From Erwinia persicina NBRC 102418 (GTDB lineage Bacteria > Pseudomonadota > Gammaproteobacteria > Enterobacterales > Enterobacteriaceae): DNA of 47,540 nucleotides. Positions 8,380-16,319 of the stretch are shown piece after piece. The translations under genes and the position numbers were made by a program. How positions within the stretch are numbered: the first letter of the stretch is position 1; each line of letters starts with the position of its first letter. Location of the stretch: positions 1-47,540 of the forward strand of contig NZ_BCTN01000026.1 of NCBI RefSeq assembly GCF_001571305.1, written 5' to 3'. A model generated the notes under the pieces. It did no database searches and was not told the DNA's origin. It worked only from the letters and a program-made list of their open reading frames with translations.

Positions 8380-9405
8380 ATGATAGTTTTGCACAACGTT
8401 TCTAAAATTTTTAACGCCAAATCAGGCCCGGTGACCGCCGTGGATAACGTCAGCCTCCGGGTTGAACAGGGACAGATTTACGGCATTATCGGTTACAGCG
8501 GGGCGGGAAAAAGCACGCTGATCCGCCTGCTGAACGGGCTGGAAAAACCTACCTCAGGTAGCGTGGTGGTTGCCGGGCAGGACATCTCCCGGGCCAGCGG
8601 GGAAGCCCTGCGCCAGGCGCGCCTGAAAATCAGTATGGTTTTCCAGCATTTCAACCTGCTGTGGTCGCGCACCGTCAGTGAGAATATCGCTTTTTCTCTG
8701 CAGATTGCCGGTGCCCCGAAAGCGGCGATCCAGCAGCGGGTCGGGGAGCTGATCGCGCTGGTGGGACTGACCGGAAAGGAGCAGGTTTATCCTTCCCAGC
8801 TGAGTGGCGGCCAGAAACAGCGTGTCGGCATTGCGCGTGCCCTGGCCAACAGCCCGGATGTGCTGCTCTGTGATGAAGCCACGTCAGCCCTCGACCCGCA
8901 GACCACCGATGCCATCCTTGATCTGCTGTTAGATATTAACCGCCAGCTCGGGCTGACGATTGTGCTGATCACCCACGAAATGCATGTGGTGCGTAAAATC
9001 TGCCATCACGTGGCGGTGATGGAGGAGGGTAAAATTGTGGAGCAGGGCGACGTGTTGTCGGTCTTCACCCATCCGCAGCAGGCCATCACCCGCACGTTTG
9101 TTAAACAAACCGCTGAATACCGTCACGCAGAGACGCCGTTTAACATGGCGCTCATCAACGCGGATGACGGCATCGTGCTGAAGCTGACCTTTATTGGAAA
9201 AAGCACACAGCAACCGGTCGTCGGTGAGCTGACGCTGAAATACGCCTTACCGTTCAATATTCTGCATGGAAAAATGAACCAGACCCCTCACGGCACTTTT
9301 GGTGAGCTGTGGCTGCAGGTGCCGGCCACGCCGGATCAGCTGGACAGTATTCTGCAAGATTTACATGCTCACTCTATTACCACCGAGGTTGCCAGCCATG
9401 CTTGA
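8380..9405 (+). CDS. metN: Methionine-type ABC transporter ATP-binding protein (MetN family)
   Basis: This MetN-type ATPase has 341 residues if begun at ATG 8380 (MIVLHNVSKIF), which matches the family start. An upstream TTG at 8347 would add 11 residues. Walker A is GYSGAGKST, the signature is LSGGQKQR, Walker B is VLLCDEAT, and the switch region is ITHEMHVV. The last 90 or so residues match the NIL regulatory domain, which in E. coli MetN binds methionine and gives feedback inhibition. Identity to E. coli MetN is clear but moderate, so it looks like a paralogue and may carry another thio-amino acid. It overlaps metI by eight bases. I see no MetJ box (AGACGTCT-like) upstream. Confidence 0.9.
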   Translation: MIVLHNVSKIFNAKSGPVTAVDNVSLRVEQGQIYGIIGYSGAGKSTLIRLLNGLEKPTSGSVVVAGQDISRASGEALRQARLKISMVFQHFNLLWSRTVSENIAFSLQIAGAPKAAIQQRVGELIALVGLTGKEQVYPSQLSGGQKQRVGIARALANSPDVLLCDEATSALDPQTTDAILDLLLDINRQLGLTIVLITHEMHVVRKICHHVAVMEEGKIVEQGDVLSVFTHPQQAITRTFVKQTAEYRHAETPFNMALINADDGIVLKLTFIGKSTQQPVVGELTLKYALPFNILHGKMNQTPHGTFGELWLQVPATPDQLDSILQDLHAHSITTEVASHA

Positions 9406-10066
9406 GAACCTGTTCCCTCACCTGAAACTCGATCAGCTCTGGGCTGCCACCGGTGAAACGCTGTATATGACCGCGCTGTCGGGCGTGGCAACCTTTGTGC
9501 TCGGCATCGTGCTCGGGCTGGCGCTGTTCCTGACTGCCCGCGGCGGGCTGTTCCAGAACCGTGTCATTTATTCGGTAATTTCCGTACTGGTGAACGTGTT
9601 TCGCTCCATTCCGTTCATCATTTTAATCGTGCTTCTGATCCCGTTCACCAAAACGCTGATCGGTACCATCCTCGGGGCGGATGCGGCCCTGCCTGCACTG
9701 ATCGTTGGCGCTGCGCCGTTCTACGCCCGGCTGGTGGAAATAGGTCTTCGTGAAGTGGATAAAGGGGTAATAGAGGCCTCCCGCTCCATGGGGGCCCGCC
9801 TCAGCACGCTGATTTTTCGCGTGCTGCTGCCGGAGTCCTCTCCGGCGCTGGTATCCGGGATCACGGTGACGCTGATTGCGCTGGTCAGCTACAGCGCGAT
9901 GGCTGGCGTGATCGGTGCCGGCGGGCTCGGCAATCTGGCCTATCTGGAAGGTTTTCAACGTAACCACGGTGATGTAACGCTGGTGGCGACGGTTATGATT
10001 CTGGTGATTGTTTTTATCATCCAGTTCTTAGGTGATGTGCTCACGACACGGCTCGACAAACGTTAA
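9398..10066 (+). CDS. metI: Methionine-type ABC transporter permease (MetI family)
   Basis: This permease of 222 residues starts at ATG 9398 inside the end of metN (MLENLFPHLKLDQLW); the longer open frame upstream is only metN read in another frame. It has five or so membrane segments and the family segments NVFRSIPFIILIVLLIPFTK, VEIGLREVDKGVIEASRSMGA (the coupling helix that meets the ATPase) and GAGGLGNLAY. These match MetI of the D-/L-methionine importer closely. The start inside metN implies coupled translation and equal subunit supply. Confidence 0.93.
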   Translation: MLENLFPHLKLDQLWAATGETLYMTALSGVATFVLGIVLGLALFLTARGGLFQNRVIYSVISVLVNVFRSIPFIILIVLLIPFTKTLIGTILGADAALPALIVGAAPFYARLVEIGLREVDKGVIEASRSMGARLSTLIFRVLLPESSPALVSGITVTLIALVSYSAMAGVIGAGGLGNLAYLEGFQRNHGDVTLVATVMILVIVFIIQFLGDVLTTRLDKR

Positions 10067-10082
10067 TTCTTAGGAAAGTAAA

Positions 10083-10895
10083 ATGAAAAAAACACTGACG
10101 CTGCTGGCGGCGGCTACTCTGGGTGCGCTGAGTCTGAGCGCATGGGCGGATACACTAACGGTGGGCGCGTCCAACGTCCCGCATGCTGAAATTCTGGAAC
10201 AGGCGAAGCCCATCCTGGCGAAGCAGGGCATCGATCTGGAAATCAAACCGTTCCAGGACTATATCCTGCCCAATACTGCGCTGGCCAGTCGGGATATCGA
10301 TGCCAACTATTTCCAGCATATCCCTTACCTTAACAGCGTGCTGAAAGATCACGCCGGGGATAAAACCTACGATTTCGTCAGCGCAGGGGCGATCCATATT
10401 GAGCCGATTGGTATTTATTCGAAGAAGTATAAATCCCTGAAAGATCTGCCGCAGAACGGCAAGGTGATCATGCGTGACGCGGTGGCCGAAGAGGGGCGTA
10501 TCCTGTCTATCTTTGAAAAAGAGGGCGTGATCACACTGAAGCCGGGCGTCAGCAAAGTAGATGCGCGTATCAGCGACATCGTGGAGAACCCGAAGCATCT
10601 GAAATTCCTCGCCAACGTTGAAGGCGCACTGCTGCCGCAGATGTACAACAATGACGAAGGGGATGCCGTGGTGATCAACGCCAACTACGCGATTGATGCA
10701 GGTCTTGATCCGGTAAAAGGTCCGATTGCCGTCGAAAGCGGTGAGAATAACCCGTATGCCAATATCATCACCGTTCACCGCGGTGACGAAAATAAGCCGG
10801 ATGTGAAAGCGCTGGTGACCGTGCTGCATTCCAAAGCGATTCAGGACTGGATCCGCACCAAATACAAAGGCGCGGTGATCCCGGTCAATAACTGA
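10083..10895 (+). CDS. MetQ/NlpA-family substrate-binding protein, non-lipoprotein
   Basis: This binding protein of 270 residues belongs to the MetQ/NlpA family, with VGASNVPHAEILEQ, FQDYILPNTALASRDIDANYFQHIPYL and the EGRILSIFEKEGVI region. Most enteric MetQ proteins are lipoproteins with an L-x-x-C box. Here the leader is MKKTLTLLAAATLGALSLSAWA and there is no cysteine, so signal peptidase I should release it freely into the periplasm. It closes a metN-metI-binding-protein unit. Together with the nearby monooxygenase operon it may serve sulfur-compound uptake, but the ligand is not known. Confidence 0.92.
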   Translation: MKKTLTLLAAATLGALSLSAWADTLTVGASNVPHAEILEQAKPILAKQGIDLEIKPFQDYILPNTALASRDIDANYFQHIPYLNSVLKDHAGDKTYDFVSAGAIHIEPIGIYSKKYKSLKDLPQNGKVIMRDAVAEEGRILSIFEKEGVITLKPGVSKVDARISDIVENPKHLKFLANVEGALLPQMYNNDEGDAVVINANYAIDAGLDPVKGPIAVESGENNPYANIITVHRGDENKPDVKALVTVLHSKAIQDWIRTKYKGAVIPVNN

Positions 10896-10904
10896 TCCAC
10901 TGCA

Positions 10905-10926
10905 GGCCGGGAAACCGGCCTTTTTT
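10905..10926 (+). terminator. Rho-independent terminator after the MetNIQ-type operon
   Basis: GGCCGG-GAAA-CCGGCC followed by six T residues: a stable 6-bp GC stem with a GNRA-type tetraloop, ten bases after the stop codon of the binding-protein gene. Confidence 0.92.
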
Positions 10927-11030
10927 ACCTGTGCATCCGACGCGCTGCTGGCCGATACAGGCTCCCCTGCGCCTGACGGGCAGGCCGGTGCTCGCCCGTC
11001 AGCGTTACCCACGAATATTCCTTCCGCTGT

Positions 11031-11672
11031 TCAGATGCCCAGCGTGCTGAGCACGGGCCACTGCAACATCAGCGTATCAATCAGTGCATCCAGCTCGGCA
11101 TGTGTGGCCCCTTCCCGGGCGCGCACCGACATGCCCTGCAGCAGGCAGCAGAGATAGGCCGCCAGGGCTGCAACGTCAGTCTTGGCGTCAAGTTCTCCGG
11201 CGGCCTGTCGGGTCTGCAGAAACGTCAGCAGATGCTGTTCCTGATTGCTGTGACGATTGCGCAGCATTTCGGCGACTTCCGCAGAGTCGGCGGACAGCGT
11301 GCTGGAAGTGCAGATAAAGAAGCACCCCCCCGGTTTTTTGCCGTCGGTGAAACAGGCTGCGGTTGAGCGGAAGTACTTCTCTATACCGCCCGCCACGCTG
11401 GTTTCCGGACACACCAGCGCGGCTTCACTCTGGCTGGCAAATTTTTCCGTGTAGCGATCGACAGCCGCGCGGAACATTCCTTCTTTATTGGTAAATTCTG
11501 CATATAGCGTCGGTGCTTTGGCCCCGGTCGCTTCCACCAGATCCGACAGTGAAGTGCCTTCATAGCCATGACGCCAGAACAGCTCCAGCGCTTTATCCAG
11601 CGCCGCATCCCGGTCAAAAGTTTTAGGCCGGCCCCGGCCTTTACGTGTACCTGCGTCCTGCTCAGTATTCAT
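11031..11672 (-). CDS. comR: TetR/AcrR-family repressor ComR
   Basis: This TetR-family repressor of 213 residues has its helix-turn-helix in residues 15-65 (GRGRPKTFDRDAALDKALEL through LSDLVEATGAKAPTLYAEF). The sequence closely follows E. coli ComR (YcfQ), including LVEATGAKAPTLYAEFTNKEG and QGMSVRAREGA. In E. coli, ComR represses the divergent gene bhsA (comC) and is relieved by copper. The same divergent pair is present here, about 280 bases apart, which strengthens the call. Three copies of a likely operator lie between the two genes, one of them next to the comR start, so self-repression is likely. The ligand-binding domain contains several cysteines (CPET, GGCFFICTSS, YLCCLL) that could serve metal or redox sensing. 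Confidence 0.9.
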   Translation of the reverse strand: MNTEQDAGTRKGRGRPKTFDRDAALDKALELFWRHGYEGTSLSDLVEATGAKAPTLYAEFTNKEGMFRAAVDRYTEKFASQSEAALVCPETSVAGGIEKYFRSTAACFTDGKKPGGCFFICTSSTLSADSAEVAEMLRNRHSNQEQHLLTFLQTRQAAGELDAKTDVAALAAYLCCLLQGMSVRAREGATHAELDALIDTLMLQWPVLSTLGI

Positions 11673-11700
11673 CTTTCCTCACTTACGCAATCCCGCCCGG

Positions 11701-11724
11701 TTATTAAATTATCAATCAGTATAA
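11701..11724. promoter_or_regulatory. Putative ComR operator 1 (beside comR)
   Basis: TTATTAAATTATC followed by AATCAGTATAA. The first 13 bases are identical to operator 2 at 11825-11849, and the element lies about 30 bases upstream of the comR start codon. This suggests autoregulation by the TetR-family protein. Confidence 0.5.
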
Positions 11725-11824
11725 AAACAATAATCCGCGCTGTCGAGCGGCGATTTGAGGCGTTGTGAACCAGGGCTGTGAAGAAAAAAATATAACTTTA
11801 TTTGAAATAAATTCAATGGGTTAT

Positions 11825-11849
11825 TTATTAAATTATCGATCATTAATAA
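11825..11849. promoter_or_regulatory. Putative ComR operator 2 (bhsA side)
   Basis: An AT-rich imperfect palindrome beginning TTATTAAATTATCGATC and ending TTAATAA (outer arms TTATTAA/TTAATAA). It shares TATCGATC-N-TTAAT with operator 3 and its first 13 bases with operator 1. Confidence 0.5.
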
Positions 11850-11890
11850 AACATTGTTGACGCGAATCAATAACAGGCTTAACATTTACC

Positions 11891-11910
11891 TATCGATCGT
11901 TAATTAATAA
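11891..11910. promoter_or_regulatory. Putative ComR operator 3 (bhsA side)
   Basis: TATCGATCGTTAATTAATAA, 45 bases before the bhsA start codon and sharing its TATCGATC core with operator 2. A repressor here would overlap the expected bhsA promoter. Confidence 0.45.
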
Positions 11911-11954
11911 CGACGGCAACATCAAATCACCGAATTCAACTGAGAGTAAACATT

Positions 11955-12212
11955 ATGAAAACCATCAAAATGACCCTGGCCGCTATCGCTCTGACTTCTG
12001 TTTCTTTCGCCGGTTTTGCGGCTGACCTGGTCAGCGCAGAGCCTGCGCAACAGCAGCAGGTGGGTGTAATTTCAGTCAGTGGGGCTTCGAACCTTTCTGC
12101 ACTGGAATCCAAACTGTCTGCTAAAGCCGATCAGGCGGGTGCTAAATCTTTCCGCATCACCTCAGCAGTAGGTGACAATAAACTGAACGGTACCGCAGTG
12201 ATTTATCAGTAA
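11955..12212 (+). CDS. bhsA: BhsA/ComC-like DUF1471 outer-envelope stress protein
   Basis: This small exported protein of 85 residues has a Sec signal peptide ending at GFAA. The mature part is one DUF1471 (YdgH/BhsA/McbA) domain with VGVISVSGASNLSALESKLS and the strongly conserved GAKSFRITS...NGTAVIY tail. It matches E. coli BhsA (YcfR, ComC), an outer-membrane-associated protein induced by copper, acid, peroxide and other stress that affects biofilm formation and copper permeability. The divergent comR gene and the operator copies support the call. A purine-rich GAGAGTAA region gives the ribosome site. A paralogue follows 34 bases later. Confidence 0.92.
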   Translation: MKTIKMTLAAIALTSVSFAGFAADLVSAEPAQQQQVGVISVSGASNLSALESKLSAKADQAGAKSFRITSAVGDNKLNGTAVIYQ

Positions 12213-12246
12213 TAACGATGACTGACTTGAGCATCAAGGGGGAATA

Positions 12247-12504
12247 ATGAACGTGATCCACACAGCCCTTGTTGCCGTCATCCTGAGCACGATGTCTGGT
12301 GCCAGCCTGGCAGCACTTCCCGAAGGGCATTCGAATACGGTTCAACCGTCAGTGGCAACCAGCTATGTCACCGGCAGCACCACGCTGGTTTCTCTGGATG
12401 TCCAGCTCTCGGGAACCTCTGCCGCAACGGCGTCCAGACCGGTCGCCCTGGCCCGGATGTCAGGGCCTGGCAGCCTGTATGGCACGACCATCAGCTATCA
12501 CTGA
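12247..12504 (+). CDS. DUF1471 family protein, divergent tandem paralogue of bhsA
   Basis: This 85-residue exported protein has a signal peptide ending near GASLA-A. The mature region follows the DUF1471 pattern in weakened form: YVTGSTTLVSLDVQLS aligns with ISVSGASNLSALESKLS, and GSLYGTTISYH aligns with NKLNGTAVIYQ. The normally invariant GAKSFRI core is replaced by TASRPVALARM. It begins after a very strong AGGGGGAA ribosome site and probably shares the bhsA transcript. It looks like a tandem duplication that has diverged. Its role is unknown, and it may have lost the usual function. Confidence 0.8.
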   Translation: MNVIHTALVAVILSTMSGASLAALPEGHSNTVQPSVATSYVTGSTTLVSLDVQLSGTSAATASRPVALARMSGPGSLYGTTISYH

Positions 12505-12522
12505 TTGCTTTATTCTGAACAA

Positions 12523-12549
12523 CCGCCGCTGACCCGGCGGTTTTTTTTT
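12523..12549 (+). terminator. Rho-independent terminator after the bhsA pair
   Basis: CCGCCG-CTGACC-CGGCGG followed by nine T residues, 19 bases after the stop of the second DUF1471 gene; flanking A and T residues lengthen the stem. Confidence 0.92.
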
Positions 12550-12580
12550 GCCTGTTATCCCCCGGGCGTTCCTCACACCG

Positions 12581-12601
12581 ATCGTCCTTTCGAACGATAC
12601 T
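12581..12601. promoter_or_regulatory. Palindromic box A, likely LuxR-type regulator site
   Basis: ATCGTCCTTTCGAACGATACT minus its last base is shown by arms ATCGT/ACGAT around 8 bases. Seventeen of 21 aligned bases match the palindrome at 16328-16348 in the luxR-permease intergenic region. It lies about 60 bases upstream of the FAD oxidase start, so the two boxes probably bind the same regulator, most simply the LuxR-type protein encoded between them. Confidence 0.5.
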
Positions 12602-12661
12602 CCCGCCTGCCGCCAGATGATGTTATGTCACCAAACGACAGGCATGGCAGCAGGAGCGTGG

Positions 12662-13963
12662 ATGGATATCAGAATTGATGCGCTGAACTATTACACCGCG
12701 ACAAAAAAGTATGACCTGCACTTTGCGCCGCTCAGAGAGGATCTCGACGTTGACGTGGTGATTATCGGCGGGGGCTTTTCAGGGATTAATACGGCGCTGG
12801 AGCTGGCTGAAAAAGGGGTTACACGTGTGGCGGTACTGGAAGCCCGTCATCTCGGCTATGGAGGGTCTGGCCGCAACGGTGGCCAGGTAATGGCCGGGAT
12901 AGGGCATGACATTGGCGTGGTGCAAAAATACGTGGGCCGGGAAGGCATGGCTACGCTGTTCAGCATGGCGAATCTGGGCGCAGGGATAATTCGTGAACGC
13001 ATCGCCCGTTATCAGATAAAGGCCGACTTTATTCCTGGCTACGCCTATCTGGCGTATAACGCCCGTCAGGAAAAGACACTTCGCCTGTGGCAAAAAGCGT
13101 TTAAAGCCGCGACACCGGACGTTGAGATTGAGCTCTTTACCGGGGCTGGCGTGCAGAATGTCGTAGGTTCCTCGTGCTACACCTGCGCGCTGAAGCATAT
13201 GGGAGGAGGTCAGATCCATTCCCTGAATATGCTGCTGGGGTCGGCCGCCGCCGCCGCCGGGCTTGGCGTGCAGATTTACGAAAACTCCCCCGTCGTCGAG
13301 GTCACCTATGGTCCGCGCGTCAGGGTCCGCACCGCCACGGGGACAATAAGCGCGCAGAAACTCCTGTGGGCATGCGACAGTTTTCTCAATCATCTTGAGC
13401 CTGAGCTAGACCGCAAAACGCTGGTCACCTACTCCTATCAGATGGCCACCGCGCCCCTTTCTGAGGCACTGATTGAACGGATCAGTCCGATACGCGGTGC
13501 TTTTAGTGATATTCGTCCGGTGATCAATTACTACCGGGTCACAGCAGAAAACCGTCTGCTGTTCGGCAGCGCCACGCGTTTTATCGAATATACCCCCCAT
13601 GACTTTGCCGCCTGGAATCGCACGCTGCTGTTGCAGATTTTCCCCTATCTCAACAACGTCAGAACAGACTTTGTCTGGGGCGGGCCGATGGCCTGTAGCG
13701 CCAATCTCTTTCCGCAAATTGGCACCCTGCGTGAGCATCGCAATGTCTTCTATGTACAGGGGTACTCAGGTTTTGGTGTCACACCCTCGCACATCATTTG
13801 CAAAGTGTTAGCCGAAGGCATGACGGAGGGCTCAGCGCGTTATGACCTGATGAGCCGTATTCCTCACGCCACTATTTATGGTCGTGATGCGTTTCGTCTG
13901 GCGCTGATGACGGCCGGAAAACTTTTCCATCAGGCGGCGGGCTTCTTTAATGGTCGTTCATAA
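12662..13963 (+). CDS. FAD-dependent amine oxidoreductase (DAO family, PuuB-like)
   Basis: This is a DAO-family flavoenzyme of about 433 residues. The dinucleotide-binding motif VVIIGGGFSGINTALELAEKG opens the fold. Next come YGGSGRNGGQVM, GGGQIHSLNMLLG and the C-terminal QGYSGFGVTPSHI, all in the order found in E. coli PuuB, the gamma-glutamylputrescine oxidase. The start at ATG 12662 follows an AGGAG site and gives the family N-terminus; upstream ATGs would add an unrelated leader. PuuB acts on a glutamylated amine made by PuuA, but no puuA or puuD gene is present, so this enzyme may oxidise a free amine to an aldehyde. The aldehyde dehydrogenase gene that follows fits that idea. The substrate is unproven. 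Confidence 0.85.
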   Translation: MDIRIDALNYYTATKKYDLHFAPLREDLDVDVVIIGGGFSGINTALELAEKGVTRVAVLEARHLGYGGSGRNGGQVMAGIGHDIGVVQKYVGREGMATLFSMANLGAGIIRERIARYQIKADFIPGYAYLAYNARQEKTLRLWQKAFKAATPDVEIELFTGAGVQNVVGSSCYTCALKHMGGGQIHSLNMLLGSAAAAAGLGVQIYENSPVVEVTYGPRVRVRTATGTISAQKLLWACDSFLNHLEPELDRKTLVTYSYQMATAPLSEALIERISPIRGAFSDIRPVINYYRVTAENRLLFGSATRFIEYTPHDFAAWNRTLLLQIFPYLNNVRTDFVWGGPMACSANLFPQIGTLREHRNVFYVQGYSGFGVTPSHIICKVLAEGMTEGSARYDLMSRIPHATIYGRDAFRLALMTAGKLFHQAAGFFNGRS

Positions 13964-14056
13964 AAACGCATTAAAACGTAAACCGGCCTTTGTAGCGTTA
14001 ATGCAGATTGTCAGCGTGGCGGAACAGACAACCATCGTTTATTACCAGGAGGGATT

Positions 14057-15544
14057 ATGAGTGAAGTCGCAGTGCTTCCGGCCGTGAGCGCATTTTTACA
14101 GCGTGAACACGGCCACTATATTAATGGCAACAGCCTGCCCGGTCAGGGCCCGTTGCGTCCGGTTATCAACCCGGCGACGGCGCAGGAAGTTGCCCAGGTA
14201 CGGGATGGCGGAGCCAGTGATGTGCAGGCCGCTATGTCAGCGGCGCAGCAGGCGTTTCAGGGGGAATGGGCCGCCATGCCCGCGCTGGCAAGAGGATCGC
14301 TGTTGCTGAAGCTTGCCGACGCACTGGAGCGACACCGTGAGGAGCTGGCTCAACTGGAAACGCTGTGCTCCGGCAAGCTGATTACGCTGTCACGCGGGCT
14401 GGAGTTGGATCAGTCGGTGGCTTTTTTGCGCTACTTTGCCGGATGGGCAGGAAAAATTGCCGGTGAAACGCCTGAGCTGTCATTACCTTCCTTTCAGGGT
14501 GAAAAATACCGGGGTTTTACCACGCGCGAGCCGCTGGGCGTGGTTGTCGGGATCCTCCCGTGGAATTTTTCCATCATGATTGCCGTCTGGAAAATGGCCG
14601 CGGCACTGATCTGCGGCTGTACTGTGGTGCTTAAGCCGAGTGAGTTTACGCCGCTGACGATGCTGCGGGTGGCGCAGCTGGCAGGGGAGGTGGGCTTTCC
14701 GCGTGGGGTGATCAACATCATTAACGGTGATGGCAGGCTGCTCGGCCCGCTACTTACCGACCATCCTGACTGTGCAAAAGTCACCTTTACCGGCTCTGGA
14801 TTAACCGGCAGGGCAGTGGGCAGTGCGGCCTGTGCACGCGCGATACCGTTCACGCTGGAACTGGGTGGGAAGAATGCAGCACTGTTCCTTGACGATATGT
14901 CCGAGGAGGAGATGGTCGACGGCATTATCGAGGCGGGTTATATCAATCAGGGGCAGATTTGTGCGGCTGCCGAGCGTTTTTATCTGCCGGCGGAGAAGTG
15001 CGACAATGTGCTGGAGGCGCTCTGCCGGCGGCTGGCTCAGTTGACGGCGGGATCGCCGCTGGACGAGGCATGTCAGCTGGGCCCGCTGGCGAACAGCGCA
15101 CATCTTAAAAAAGTGCAGACGCTGGTGGCTCAGGCGCAAAAAGAGGGAGATGAACTGCTCTGCGGTGGACGTTCACCGGACCTGCCGGGCTACTACTTTT
15201 TACCCACGGTGCTGAAAGTGAATCGCGCCGAGGCCACGCTAATGCAGCAGGAGACATTTGGTCCGGTAGGCGCGTTTATGGCTTATCACGATGAGGAGCA
15301 GGCGCTGGAGTGGGTGAATGCCTCACCCTACGGGCTGGCTGCCAGCGTCTGGACTCATGATTTCAGCAAGGCGCTACGCTACAGTGAGCGTATCAGGGCA
15401 GGAACGGTCTGGGTGAATATGCATACCTTCCTCGATCCGGCACTGCCTTTTGGCGGGGTAAAAAGTTCCGGCAACGGGCGCGAATTTGGCAGCGCCTTTG
15501 TGGCGGATTACACGCAGTTAAAGTCCGTTATGATGCGTTACTGA
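14057..15544 (+). CDS. Aldehyde dehydrogenase, phenylacetaldehyde dehydrogenase (FeaB)-like
   Basis: This NAD-dependent aldehyde dehydrogenase of 495 residues has the catalytic cysteine at Cys302 in NQGQICAAAERF, the general base Glu268 in LELGGKN and the cofactor segment FTGSGLTGRAVG. N-terminal FLQREHGHYINGN, the SIMIAVWKMAAAL stretch and the ending PFGGVKSSGNGREFG track E. coli FeaB (phenylacetaldehyde dehydrogenase) along its length. A clear GGAGG site precedes ATG. It lies 93 bases after the amine oxidase and would turn the aldehyde made there into a carboxylic acid. If the aldehyde is 4-hydroxyphenylacetaldehyde, the product is the substrate of the hpa cluster encoded nearby. PuuC-like specificity is the main alternative. 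Confidence 0.88.
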   Translation: MSEVAVLPAVSAFLQREHGHYINGNSLPGQGPLRPVINPATAQEVAQVRDGGASDVQAAMSAAQQAFQGEWAAMPALARGSLLLKLADALERHREELAQLETLCSGKLITLSRGLELDQSVAFLRYFAGWAGKIAGETPELSLPSFQGEKYRGFTTREPLGVVVGILPWNFSIMIAVWKMAAALICGCTVVLKPSEFTPLTMLRVAQLAGEVGFPRGVINIINGDGRLLGPLLTDHPDCAKVTFTGSGLTGRAVGSAACARAIPFTLELGGKNAALFLDDMSEEEMVDGIIEAGYINQGQICAAAERFYLPAEKCDNVLEALCRRLAQLTAGSPLDEACQLGPLANSAHLKKVQTLVAQAQKEGDELLCGGRSPDLPGYYFLPTVLKVNRAEATLMQQETFGPVGAFMAYHDEEQALEWVNASPYGLAASVWTHDFSKALRYSERIRAGTVWVNMHTFLDPALPFGGVKSSGNGREFGSAFVADYTQLKSVMMRY

Positions 15545-15580
15545 CTGGCAGACGATGCCGTTACAAGAGCACTGCCCGGT

Positions 15581-16249
15581 TCAGTACCGGGTCTCTCTGT
15601 GATACGTCAGCCCCGATCCGGCGGCCAGTTCGGTACGACTGTTAACCTGAGTTTTCGCGAAAATATTGCGCAGGTGGGTTTTGACGGTCGACAGAGAGAC
15701 GTCAAGCTGGCGGGCAATGCGTTTATTACAGGCCCCTTCCCGCACCATGCCGACAATTTGCAGCTCTTTGGGCGTTAAATGACAGTGTGCCGCGCCGGGG
15801 ATCAGTTCTTCCGTTGCCAGTTCAATCAGCGGCAGCGATGCGCGCAGGCGGAGTCGCTCGGCGGCGGTGAAAGCACAGTCACGGATAATCGACAGGCCCG
15901 CCACGATACGTTTACGCCGGCGGACAAAAATCTCCGTCATATCCTCCATGTGATTGGGCACCATAAACTGCCGGTAATAAGGGGTGCTGTGTATCGCCTC
16001 ATGCAGTCCGGCTAGGGTGACCGGCTGGTGATTGAACAGCCGTGGATGCAGGGGATCCAGTACCAGAAAGTCCTGTAAATAGGCCTGATGGACGTCGGCC
16101 GGGATGCCGGACAGCAGGTGCTGACCGGGTACCAGATTACTGTCTACCAGGTAAAATACCGCCGATGCCCCGGGGATCAGATGTGTCACGGTGTACAGAC
16201 ATTCATGAATAAACGCTTCCGGCTGAACGGATGGTGTGAGGATGCCCAT
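15581..16249 (-). CDS. LuxR-family transcriptional regulator
   Basis: This regulator of 222 residues has a C-terminal GerE-type helix-turn-helix at about 155-212 (HLTPKELQIVGMVREGACNK, then QLDVSLSTVKTHLRNIFAKT). The N-terminal 150 residues form a ligand-binding or sensor domain. It has a DP pair in FLVLDPLHPR as in acyl-homoserine-lactone receptors, but I do not see the full set of conserved aromatic pocket residues and no luxI gene is nearby. It may sense an amine or aldehyde instead. The start is fixed by AAGGAG six bases before ATG. It sits between the oxidase/dehydrogenase genes and the permease, and two related palindromes flank the module, so it probably regulates it. Confidence 0.88.
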   Translation of the reverse strand: MGILTPSVQPEAFIHECLYTVTHLIPGASAVFYLVDSNLVPGQHLLSGIPADVHQAYLQDFLVLDPLHPRLFNHQPVTLAGLHEAIHSTPYYRQFMVPNHMEDMTEIFVRRRKRIVAGLSIIRDCAFTAAERLRLRASLPLIELATEELIPGAAHCHLTPKELQIVGMVREGACNKRIARQLDVSLSTVKTHLRNIFAKTQVNSRTELAAGSGLTYHRETRY

Positions 16250-16319
16250 GCCTTCTCCTTGTCAGTTTTTTTAATTAACACACCATAAACATTTTAATAA
16301 CGTGAGCTGCGGCAGGAAA

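Noticed and set aside
12662..13963. Assigning the oxidase as true gamma-glutamylputrescine oxidase PuuB
   Set aside because: Fold and motifs fit, but puuA, puuC and puuD neighbours are absent and the context points to another amine, so only PuuB-like is claimed.
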